From: Pontibacter sp. E15-1
GTDB lineage: Bacteria > Bacteroidota > Bacteroidia > Cytophagales > Hymenobacteraceae
Assembly (NCBI RefSeq): GCF_022601975.1
Contig: NZ_JAKVIR010000004.1
Coordinates: forward strand, 62,001-126,000
Direction of reading: 5' to 3'
DNA length: 64,000 nt
The notes under the pieces are model-generated. The model had not been told where the DNA came from and did not search any database. It saw only the letters and a list, made by a program, of their open reading frames with translations. Positions 43,912-51,668 of this stretch are shown one piece after another; positions within the stretch are counted from its first letter, which is position 1; each line of letters opens with the position of its first letter. Made by a program: the position numbers and the translations under genes.

Positions 43912-44262
43912 ATGTTCACCTATACCCCTAAAAGCACTAGCCCTTATGTGCGTTACTATTACCTCCCTGCCAACTCTGAGAGGCAGGCAGAAGTCATTCA
44001 AGTATTAAACTGCAGTTCTGAGGCAGTGCAGGTGCCCATGCGGGAAGAAGACCTGGAACTAACCGCCTTCTTTGAGCGAAAGCTTAATATGCGTGAGCGA
44101 AAGTCCTATAACAGCGACGAGACCTGGAAAGTATATGACTGCTGGGACGAGCTGCAGCACGACCACGAGCAGTTTGGCCTGGACGAAGAAGTGCTGCATA
44201 TCCTCCTCCAGCGCCTGAGATACCAGTATCCGCTCCGGGAGAGCCTGGCCGCGTCAGCCTGA
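43912..44262 (+). CDS. hypothetical protein, 116 aa
   Basis: I do not recognise this protein. It is soluble, with no signal peptide. The N-terminal part is aromatic (YVRYYYLPANSERQAEVIQ) and suggests strands. The C-terminal half is acidic and helical (YDCWDELQHDHEQFGLDEEVLHILLQRLRYQ). It stands alone with an AT-rich upstream region and its own strong terminator with a 28-bp stem. Codon use resembles the neighbours, so it is probably a real, lineage-restricted gene rather than chance. Confidence 0.6.
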   Translation: MFTYTPKSTSPYVRYYYLPANSERQAEVIQVLNCSSEAVQVPMREEDLELTAFFERKLNMRERKSYNSDETWKVYDCWDELQHDHEQFGLDEEVLHILLQRLRYQYPLRESLAASA

Positions 44263-44271
44263 ACAGTTCAT

Positions 44272-44330
44272 GCGTCACAGCAAAAAAGGCTGCCTTACAT
44301 TGTGTAAGGCAGCCTTTTTTGCTGTGACGC
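44272..44330. terminator. 28-bp-stem hairpin terminator with a 3-nt loop
   Basis: A perfect 28-bp stem beginning GCGTCACAGCAAAAAAGGCT closes on TTG and holds internal A- and T-runs. It separates the 116-aa gene from the convergent hexosaminidase gene and can work both ways. Confidence 0.85.
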
Positions 44331-44358
44331 CCGGGATAAACCCCGTGCCGGTTCGGAG

Positions 44359-46617
44359 TTAGTTTACCTGAATCTCATCCAGGAAAAGCCAGGCTTTCTC
44401 GCCTTCCCCTTGTTTGCCAGCAGGTACGGTTTGCGTGTTCTTTACCGCTACCCGCACAAAACGGGTGGTGGCAGGAGACATCGCCACCTTCAGGATGGCC
44501 TTCGAGCCCTCCACAGACGAAACCTTGTCTGTGGTGCCGAGCGGCTTGAAATTCTTCCCGTCTGCAGAGCCATACACTTCTACCGCCTTCGGAGGGTATA
44601 CATAGGTGCCCCCGGCATTCAGGGCGTGCACCGTCACGGAACTGATCTGCTGTGCGGTGCCCAGGTCAATAGTGGCCTCCAGATCGCTTCCGGAGTAGCC
44701 GATAGACTGCTGGTCGCGGCCGCCCTTCTCATTCACGATCCCGTCTACCAGAGTAAAGGCGCCGTTTCCGGGGAAGTACTCCGAAGGCTGCTCTTTCAGG
44801 GTGATGGCCTTGCCGGTGGCCTTGTTGACACTCACCTTTAAAGAGAGGGAGTCGATCAGTTGGTTGTTTTTGTAATACAGCCCCGTTACCTGCGCCGACT
44901 CTTTGAGCTGAAGCGGTTGCGTGTATTCCTGTGCGGCCTGTTTGCCTTTGATGGTATAGCGCAGTTGGCCGATGTCCTTTTTGCCGTCCAGTTTCAGGGT
45001 GACGCCCTCGTTGCCGGGAGCAGGCAAGACACTCGCCATGATATCATAATAGGCTTTGCTGTAATTGGCACCCCACAGGTCGTAGCGTTTAAACTGCGTC
45101 ATCAGGCGCTTCTCAAAGTCAGGCCAGCTTTTCTTTTCCGGCGCGGTCCAGAGCACCTCGCTCAGGGCGCTCATCCTCGGGAAGATCTGGTACTCCACTT
45201 TGGCGGGATTGCTCATATACTCGGTCCAGACGTTGGCCTGCGCGCCCAACACATACTTGGCCTGCTCCGGCGTCAGTTCTTTCGGGATGGGCTCGTAGCT
45301 GTAGGCTTTTTCGATGCTGGTGAAGCCGCCGATGGTCACGGAGTCCTCGCGCTGGCTCTGGGAGTGGTCGAAGTACACGTGCGTGCCCGGCGTCATGATC
45401 ACGTAATGGTTCTGCTTTGCCGCCTCAATGCCGCCAGCCTCGCCGCGCCAGCTCATCACAACGGCATTCGGGGCCAGGCCGCCTTCCAGAATCTCATCCC
45501 AGCCGATGATGGTGCGGCCCTTGCTGTTGATATACTTTTCTATGCGCTGGATAAAGTAACTCTGCAGTTCGTGCTCGTCGTGCAGGCCCTCGTCTTTAAT
45601 GCGCTTCTGGCACAGGGGGCAGGTCTTCCAGTTGGCCTTCGGGCTCTCGTCGCCGCCGATGTGGATGTATTTGGACGGGAAGATCGCCATCACCTCATCC
45701 AACACATTCTCCAGAAACGTGAAGGTGGAGTCCTTTCCGGCACAGAACACATCATCAAAAATACCCCAGGTCTGCTCTACTTTATAGGGTCCGGTGCCGG
45801 GGCAGCCCAGCCAGGGGTATGCGGTGAGGGCAGCGCTGGAATGGCCTGGCAATTCGATTTCCGGGATAACGGTGATGTGCCTGTCAGCGGCGTATTTCAC
45901 GATCTCTTTGGCCTCTTCCTGGGTATAAAACCCGCCATAGCGCTGGTTGGTGTTGCCCGTGCCGGGGTAGCGGCCAATGATGGTGCCGTCGCGGAAGCCG
46001 CCCACGCTGGTCAGCTCCGGATATTTCTTGATCTCAAGGCGCCAGCCCTGGTCCTCGGTCAGGTGCCAGTGGAAGTAGTTCATCTTGTGCAGCGCCAGGT
46101 AGTCGATGTACTTCTTGAGGAACGACACCGGGAACATGTGGCGGCCCACGTCGAGGTGCATGCCGCGGTAAGCGAAGCGGGGCGCGTCCTGTATGGTCAC
46201 GGCCGGTATCTTCAGGGAGGCGCTTTTCTCCACGGGCAGCAGCTGAATCAGCGACTGCAGGCCGTAAAACGTGCCGGCGTATGTGTCGCCCTCAATGGTA
46301 ACGCCCTGCGGCGTCACGTTCAGGGTATAAGCATCGTTCTTGGCGGCCTGCGCCTGCTTGCGTGTGGAGAGGCGGATATAGTCTTTCTTTTCCTTTTTGT
46401 CGATGTCGAGCTGAAAGCCATATACCTCCTGCAGGTACGCGTTCAGAAACTCAGCCGCTTTCCGGTCTTCTTTGTCTTTTGCCACCAGGGTAGTGTGGCT
46501 GCTGATGGTATACTGCCCGCTTTTGGTCTGCACACTGGCAGGCTTGGGAATGATGCTGATTTCCTGCGCGCTGGCGACGTGGGCCAACAGCAGGAACAGA
46601 AAGAAAATCCTTTTCAT
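44359..46617 (-). CDS. beta-N-acetylhexosaminidase, glycoside hydrolase family 20
   Basis: The 752-aa exported enzyme removes terminal beta-GlcNAc or GalNAc from glycans. A signal peptide (KRIFFLFLLLAHVASAQ) is followed by the GH20b N-terminal domain (about residues 20-145) and the catalytic barrel (about 150-500). FAYRGMHLDVGRHMFP opens the barrel, YFHWHLTEDQGWRLEI follows, and the catalytic pair is Asp-Glu in HIGGDESPKANW near 322-323. The C terminus (about 620-752) is an F5/8 discoidin-type carbohydrate-binding domain with DLGTAQQISSVTVHALN. It is the last gene of the minus-strand arm of the PUL. It likely acts in the periplasm on oligosaccharides brought in by SusC/D. Confidence 0.95.
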   Translation of the reverse strand: MKRIFFLFLLLAHVASAQEISIIPKPASVQTKSGQYTISSHTTLVAKDKEDRKAAEFLNAYLQEVYGFQLDIDKKEKKDYIRLSTRKQAQAAKNDAYTLNVTPQGVTIEGDTYAGTFYGLQSLIQLLPVEKSASLKIPAVTIQDAPRFAYRGMHLDVGRHMFPVSFLKKYIDYLALHKMNYFHWHLTEDQGWRLEIKKYPELTSVGGFRDGTIIGRYPGTGNTNQRYGGFYTQEEAKEIVKYAADRHITVIPEIELPGHSSAALTAYPWLGCPGTGPYKVEQTWGIFDDVFCAGKDSTFTFLENVLDEVMAIFPSKYIHIGGDESPKANWKTCPLCQKRIKDEGLHDEHELQSYFIQRIEKYINSKGRTIIGWDEILEGGLAPNAVVMSWRGEAGGIEAAKQNHYVIMTPGTHVYFDHSQSQREDSVTIGGFTSIEKAYSYEPIPKELTPEQAKYVLGAQANVWTEYMSNPAKVEYQIFPRMSALSEVLWTAPEKKSWPDFEKRLMTQFKRYDLWGANYSKAYYDIMASVLPAPGNEGVTLKLDGKKDIGQLRYTIKGKQAAQEYTQPLQLKESAQVTGLYYKNNQLIDSLSLKVSVNKATGKAITLKEQPSEYFPGNGAFTLVDGIVNEKGGRDQQSIGYSGSDLEATIDLGTAQQISSVTVHALNAGGTYVYPPKAVEVYGSADGKNFKPLGTTDKVSSVEGSKAILKVAMSPATTRFVRVAVKNTQTVPAGKQGEGEKAWLFLDEIQVN

Positions 46618-46644
46618 ATTTTATTTTATCTGATGAGTGATGTG

Positions 46645-47967
46645 TTACAGGGGGAGGCTTCCGGAAATAGGCTGCTTCGTTCTGATCTTATGCCCGAAAA
46701 CGGCGAAGTACAGGATGACCAGGTAGCACGGGATCATGACCCAGTATGCCTGTTGCGGGTTGACCGCATCGGCCAGCCAGCCGTAGAGCAACGGCAGCAC
46801 CGCCCCGCCAGCTATACCCATAATCAGCAGCGAGGAGCCTATCTTGGTGAAGCGGCCCAGGTCAGCGATGGCCAGCGGCCAGATGGCAGGCCACATCAGC
46901 GCGTTGGCAAGGCCCAGCAGCGAGATAAACAGCACCGACATATACCCGTCGGAGAACAGGGAAGCCAGCACCAGCACCACGCCCAGCACCGCCGAAACCT
47001 GCAGCGCCCTGGCCTGCGAGATAAACCTCGGGATGGCGAAAATGCCGATCACATAGCCCACCAGCATGGCAACCATGGTATAAGTCGTGAAGATTTTGGC
47101 AGCCGATAGCTCAATGCCCTTGGAGGCCCCATAGCTGATCACGGTGTCTCCGGCCATCACTTCCACGCCCACATATAAGAAGAGGGTAAAAGCGCCCAGC
47201 AGCACATGCGGAAACTGGAACACGCTTGTTTTATGGGTGTTGGCAGTGGCTACCGCCTCGTCTTCTTTATCAGTGTCTACCTCCGGCAGGGCCGAGAAAG
47301 AGACCAGCACCGCCAGCACGACCAGCACCGCGGCCATCACGATGTATGGGGTGATCACCTTGGTGGCCAGCAAGTCTAGCTCAACCGCCTGTTGGGCGGC
47401 GCTCATACTGCCGAGCGTGTTCACCAGCGCGTCCGCGTTGTCCAGGATGATGGCACCGAGTATAAACGGGGCCATCGCGCCAGCCACTTTGTTACAGATA
47501 CCCATGATGCTGATGCGTTTGGCCGCACTCTCGCGGGGGCCCAGTATGGTTACATAGGGGTTCACGGCGGTTTGCAGCACCGCCAGTCCCGTGCCCTGTA
47601 TAAACAGGCCGATCAGGAAAAAGAGGTAAGTCCGCGTCATGGCGGCTGGCACGAAAACGAGCGCACCAATGGCCATCACGCCCAAGCCAACCGACATTCC
47701 CTTTTTAAAGCCCGTCTTTTTCAGTACCCAGGCCGATGGGATGGCCATCACGAGGTAGGAGACATAAAAGGCGAAGGCCACGAGGTATGACTCAAAGTTG
47801 TTGAGCTCGCAGGCAATTTTCAGGTAGGGTATAAGGACCGAGTTCAGCCAGGTGACAAAGCCGAAAATGAAAAACAGTGCCCCAATGATCAGCATGGACC
47901 GCATGCTGCCTCCGCTCTGGTTGGCTGCGGTTGCCTTTCCTTCTTTTAATATAGATTTTTGTGCCAT
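46645..47967 (-). CDS. nagP: FHS-family sugar:H+ symporter (NagP-like)
   Basis: This 440-aa major-facilitator protein has twelve helices and belongs to the fucose-galactose/hexose symporter branch (FFIFGFVTWLNSVLIPYLKIACELNNFES at the start, then VNPYVTILGPRESAAKRISI). NagP members import N-acetylglucosamine; galactose and fucose transporters look alike, so the sugar is inferred from its place between hexosaminidase and NagB genes. It is 27 bases upstream of the hexosaminidase start and 50 bases after the NagB/PIG-L gene stop, consistent with one operon. Confidence 0.88.
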   Translation of the reverse strand: MAQKSILKEGKATAANQSGGSMRSMLIIGALFFIFGFVTWLNSVLIPYLKIACELNNFESYLVAFAFYVSYLVMAIPSAWVLKKTGFKKGMSVGLGVMAIGALVFVPAAMTRTYLFFLIGLFIQGTGLAVLQTAVNPYVTILGPRESAAKRISIMGICNKVAGAMAPFILGAIILDNADALVNTLGSMSAAQQAVELDLLATKVITPYIVMAAVLVVLAVLVSFSALPEVDTDKEDEAVATANTHKTSVFQFPHVLLGAFTLFLYVGVEVMAGDTVISYGASKGIELSAAKIFTTYTMVAMLVGYVIGIFAIPRFISQARALQVSAVLGVVLVLASLFSDGYMSVLFISLLGLANALMWPAIWPLAIADLGRFTKIGSSLLIMGIAGGAVLPLLYGWLADAVNPQQAYWVMIPCYLVILYFAVFGHKIRTKQPISGSLPL

Positions 47968-48017
47968 CGTATCGTGCTGGTTATAGAAATGAACATGGTT
48001 GTATAGGTGCGTGCCTG

Positions 48018-49937
48018 TCAGAATATATACCGCACAAAGGCTTCCATCGCCTCGTAGTCGGCAAGGCCGAGGTTATCGTAGTCGTTTGCCGTGTCGCGGT
48101 TTCGCTCCTCGGCCCGCACCCAGAACTCGCGGGCATCGTCTCCCGGAAACACCGGCCTGTCCTTCTGCGACTGGTGCTTGAAGATGGCGTTCCGCTTGCG
48201 TTCCACCTCCTGCGGCGACAGCGGCACGGCCATCTCTATCTCGTGCGTCTCAAACTCATGCCATGCGCCACGGTACATCCACAGCCAGCAGTTCTCTACC
48301 CAACTCTCGGTGCCGCGTAGGCGGTTGAGGGCCTCCGTGATGATGCGGAAACAGACAATGTGGGTGCCATGCGGGTCGGCAAAATCGCCGGCGGCGAAAA
48401 TCTGGTGCGGCTTTACCTGCTGTAGCAGTTGCATCGTAAGCTCTATGTCCTTTTCCGTGACAGGGTTCTTGCGCACCTTGCCCTCCTCGTAGAATGGCAG
48501 GGCCATAAAATGGATGTGGTCGTCCTCAAGGCCCGCATACCGGGCACCGGCTATCGCCTCGCTCTTCCGGATGAAGCCCTTCACGTTGCGTATCTCCTGG
48601 GTGTCGGGCTGGTTGGGTTGCTTGGTTTCAAAAAAGCTGCGCATTTCCTCATATATGGTCTGGAGGCGCTTGCTGTCCTTGCCGATGCTCTTGTCGAAGT
48701 CGATGGCAAACTCCATGTACCGCAGCACGTCGTCGTCCCATACCGCCGTGTTGCCGCTGGTCTGGTAGGCCACATGCACGTCGTGGCCCTGGTCCACGAG
48801 GCGTATAAAGGTGCCGCCCATCGAGATCACATCGTCATCGGGGTGAGGCGAGAAGATGATCACGCGCTTCCGGGCAGGCTCGGCGCGCTCGGGGCGCTGT
48901 GTGTCGTCGGCGTTGGGCTTGCCGCCCGGCCAGCCCGTGATGGTATGCTGCAGCTTATTGAAAACGTGTATGTTGATGTTGTAGGCGGGGCCGTTCTGCA
49001 CGGCCAGCTGCGCCATGCCGTGGTTGTTGTAGTCCTCGTCGGTCAGTTTCAGCACGGGCTTTTTCATGGTGTTCGAGAGCCAGATCACGGCTTTCTTGGT
49101 CAGGGCCTCGTCCCATATGCAGTCTTTCACCAGCCAGGGCTCGTTAAAGCGGGTCAGCTCGGAGGCGGCATCGGCGTCCAGCACAAACTCCACCTTGTCC
49201 GACAGCTGCAGGTAGGTGGCCGGCACGTCGCCAGAGATCTCTCCCTCCACCGCCTTTTTGATGATCGGGGCTTTCTTCTTGCTCCAGGCCATCAGGATGA
49301 TCTCGCGGGCCTTGAAGATGGTGCCGATACCCATTGTGATGGCTTTGGTGGGCACATTCTCCTTGCCACCGAAGTCTCGGGAGGCGTCGCGGCGCGTCAG
49401 GTCGTCCAGCGTCACGAGGCGGGTGCCGGAGTTGGGTGCCGAGCCCGGCTCGTTAAAGCCGATGTGGCCCGTACGCCCGATGCCCAATATTTGAAGGTCC
49501 AAGCCATCCATCTCCTCGATCTTGCGCTCATAGTCCAGGCAGTAGGCCGCTATCTCGTCCTTCTCCAGCGTGCCGTCGGGTATATGGATGTTTTCCTTCG
49601 GGATGTCGATATGGTCGAAGAGGTTCTCGTTCATGAACGTCACATAACTCTGAACCGCCGTTGGGCTCATCGGGTAGTACTCATCCAGGTTAAACGTCAC
49701 CACGTTCTGGAAGCTAAGTCCCTCCTCGCGGTGCAGGCGCACCAGTTCCTCATATACCTCCACCGGCGTGGCGCCGGTGGCAAGGCCCAGCACGGCGCGT
49801 TCTCCCTGCTGCTGCTTGCGGCGGATCAGGTCCGCAACACGGTGGGCGACGTTAACTGAAGCGGTCTGCGCATCGGGGTACACCGTGACCGGCAGTTTTT
49901 CAAAGCGTGTTTCTTCCAGGAGGTTTAATCGAGCCAT
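48018..49937 (-). CDS. nagB: glucosamine-6-phosphate deaminase fused to a PIG-L deacetylase domain
   Basis: This 639-aa two-domain enzyme has a NagB part at about residues 1-270: GLATGATPVEVYEELVRLH, NLDEYYPM, and the substrate loop GIGRTGHIGFNEPGSAPNSGT. NagB converts glucosamine-6-phosphate to fructose-6-phosphate and ammonia. A PIG-L/LmbE zinc deacetylase domain spans about 355-630: HPDDD near 365 and FADPHGTH near 515 supply the zinc ligands. PIG-L enzymes remove acetyl groups from GlcNAc units, so the fusion could perform deacetylation and deamination in one chain. No nagA gene is in the cluster. Similar ~640-660-aa fusions occur in other Bacteroidota, where they are annotated as NagB. 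Confidence 0.92.
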   Translation of the reverse strand: MARLNLLEETRFEKLPVTVYPDAQTASVNVAHRVADLIRRKQQQGERAVLGLATGATPVEVYEELVRLHREEGLSFQNVVTFNLDEYYPMSPTAVQSYVTFMNENLFDHIDIPKENIHIPDGTLEKDEIAAYCLDYERKIEEMDGLDLQILGIGRTGHIGFNEPGSAPNSGTRLVTLDDLTRRDASRDFGGKENVPTKAITMGIGTIFKAREIILMAWSKKKAPIIKKAVEGEISGDVPATYLQLSDKVEFVLDADAASELTRFNEPWLVKDCIWDEALTKKAVIWLSNTMKKPVLKLTDEDYNNHGMAQLAVQNGPAYNINIHVFNKLQHTITGWPGGKPNADDTQRPERAEPARKRVIIFSPHPDDDVISMGGTFIRLVDQGHDVHVAYQTSGNTAVWDDDVLRYMEFAIDFDKSIGKDSKRLQTIYEEMRSFFETKQPNQPDTQEIRNVKGFIRKSEAIAGARYAGLEDDHIHFMALPFYEEGKVRKNPVTEKDIELTMQLLQQVKPHQIFAAGDFADPHGTHIVCFRIITEALNRLRGTESWVENCWLWMYRGAWHEFETHEIEMAVPLSPQEVERKRNAIFKHQSQKDRPVFPGDDAREFWVRAEERNRDTANDYDNLGLADYEAMEAFVRYIF

Positions 49938-50007
49938 AGTTTTTACGTTGCTATAAGTCTATATATACTAGTTCAGGATGTAAGGGCGGCGGGCTGCTTG
50001 CCAACCG

Positions 50008-51258
50008 TTATTTTACTGATGCAATGTGGTTTTCAAAAATGTTTTCCATCACGGTGGCCACCGACCCAAGTATGCCGGCATTTTTTCCCAGGTCCGACAG
50101 CGAGATAGTGGTGTTCTCGCGCAGCTGCGTCATGCAGTAGGTGTTGATCGACTGCTGGATCGGGATGGTGATGTACTGCCTGGCCTCGGCAATCTTGCCG
50201 CTGAGGATGATCTCCTCGGGGTTGAAGAGCTGAATCAGGATGGCAATGCCCTTGCCCAGGTGCCTGCCCGTCTCTGCCAGGATGTTGATGGCATACTGAT
50301 CGCCCTGGTTCGCGGCCTGTATGATCAGGCTGGGCTCCAACTGCTCCAGTTCCTCGTCGGTCAGGGTGTTTAGTATGGTGCTTTGCCCGGACCGGATGCC
50401 CTCGCGGGCCATGCGGGCCAGCGCGATGCCCGAGGCCACGGTTTCGAGGCAGCCGCGTTTGCCGCAGTGGCACAGCGTGCCCTCCTCGATGAGCGGGATA
50501 TGGCCAAACTCACCAGCAAACCCGGATGCCCCCGTGCGCAGCTTTCCGTCGATGATAATGCCGAGCCCAAGCCCCCAGTCCAGCGACAGCACCAGCACGT
50601 TCTTCTTGTTTTGGGCAATACCGAACCGGTATTCGGCCAGCGTTGCGCTTTTCACGTCGTTCTGGATGTAGACGGGCTTATGAAACAGCTCTTCCATCAC
50701 CTCCTGTAGCGAGCCCTCTTCCTGTTGCGTCAGCAGGTAGGTATAGTTGTTTCCGCTCGCAGCGGCCACCAGACCAGGCATGCTCACTCCGATGCCCATC
50801 AGCTTCGCCGTTTTAATGCCGGACTCTTCGATCAGGCTGGTGGCATAAGCATGCAGGTGTTCCAGGGCGCTCAGGTCTTTGGATATGTCCAGGGGGTAGG
50901 TGCGGGTGCCGGTGATGTTATTGTTGTTGTTGTCAAAAATGGCGATACGGGTCCTGAAGCGCTCCATGTCGATGCTCAGCACAAACAGGGAGTTGTCCTT
51001 CAGGCCATACAGGTCGGGTTTGCGGCCGCCGACAGACCTGCCACGTCCCTGCTTTTCCACAAGCCCCTCCGCGATCAGCTCATTCAGAAGGCCCATGGAG
51101 GTAGGCGAACTGATATGGAAACGGGTACAGAGGTCAGTGTTTGTTTTGGCTCCCTTTACATAAAGATGCTTGATAATCTTGAGTTTTTGCAAATGTTTTT
51201 TGCGCTCAATATTATTCAGGCTTTCTATATAATGCTCTTCGGTGAGTGATGACTCCAT
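50008..51258 (-). CDS. ROK-family transcriptional regulator, NagC-like
   Basis: The 416-aa protein has an N-terminal winged helix (about residues 18-75, HLYVKGAKTNTDLCTRFHIS…STSMGLLNELIAEGLVEK) and a ROK domain. The ROK zinc site is GHIPLIEEGTLCHCGKRGCLE. The sugar-site FAGEFGH is kept. The ATP motif that should read DxGxT is altered (VLSIDMERFRTRIAIFD), so it is probably a sensor-repressor rather than a kinase. NagC responds to GlcNAc-6-phosphate. It heads the minus-strand arm and is divergent from SusC, so it may control both. A near-palindrome 52 bases upstream of its start is a candidate operator. Confidence 0.9.
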   Translation of the reverse strand: MESSLTEEHYIESLNNIERKKHLQKLKIIKHLYVKGAKTNTDLCTRFHISSPTSMGLLNELIAEGLVEKQGRGRSVGGRKPDLYGLKDNSLFVLSIDMERFRTRIAIFDNNNNNITGTRTYPLDISKDLSALEHLHAYATSLIEESGIKTAKLMGIGVSMPGLVAAASGNNYTYLLTQQEEGSLQEVMEELFHKPVYIQNDVKSATLAEYRFGIAQNKKNVLVLSLDWGLGLGIIIDGKLRTGASGFAGEFGHIPLIEEGTLCHCGKRGCLETVASGIALARMAREGIRSGQSTILNTLTDEELEQLEPSLIIQAANQGDQYAINILAETGRHLGKGIAILIQLFNPEEIILSGKIAEARQYITIPIQQSINTYCMTQLRENTTISLSDLGKNAGILGSVATVMENIFENHIASVK

Positions 51259-51309
51259 CGCTTTTTAAAATTTAAGTGAATCTGCGTGTATTTTAGATGA
51301 TTAGCAAAT

Positions 51310-51332
51310 CTTTTGTAAAATTTTATCAAAAG
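51310..51332. promoter_or_regulatory. candidate ROK (NagC-like) operator
   Basis: A 23-base near-palindrome has outer arms CTTTTG…CAAAAG and an AAA/TTT core, with 18 of 23 positions self-complementary about the centre. C and G fall at -11 and +11 of the centre, the positions known to matter for NagC sites. It is 52 bases upstream of the ROK start. Confidence 0.4.
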
Positions 51333-51478
51333 TTTTAGCGGATAGCTCAAATATGGGGGTGTAAAGATGCGTGATATAAAAAAGTAGCGCTTATACATGT
51401 TGTTTATACAATTATTAGATATAGGTGCTTTTCAAATAAAAAATATTTAGAAACTGTAGTAGGTGTTGATTATTGTTC

Positions 51479-51486
51479 TAAATTTG
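51479..51486 (+). promoter_or_regulatory. -7 promoter element of susC
   Basis: TAAATTTG matches TAnnTTTG exactly; the implied leader to the susC start is about 180 bases, long enough for leader regulation. Confidence 0.4.
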
Positions 51487-51668
51487 AATCCAAGTATATT
51501 TTGAGTGTGTAATCACTGTGCCTATGTAACACTTTAACTAACCCACCACCCCTACGCCCTGCTCCCCATTGCCTAATAATTACCTTGATATTAACAGTGG
51601 AACAGGAGTTGAACGCCTGATGGCGTTTTGCCAGAATTGAAAATTATACCAATCTCAAAACCTAGTGT

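Larger units (their letters stand above)
51259..51668. promoter_or_regulatory. divergent control region between the ROK gene and susC
   Basis: 410 AT-rich bases with no gene. It holds a 23-base near-palindrome at 51310-51332, a -7 match for susC at 51479-51486, and a susC leader of about 180 bases. Confidence 0.6.

Noticed and set aside
44860..47109. A 749-codon open frame on the plus strand opposite the hexosaminidase and transporter genes
   Set aside because: Its translation has no domain, is Arg/His/Gln/Val rich as expected from antisense of GC-rich codons, and the minus-strand genes have full motifs.
48429..49859. A 476-codon open frame on the plus strand opposite the NagB/PIG-L gene
   Set aside because: Antisense shadow with no motif or start signal; the minus-strand frame has both active sites.
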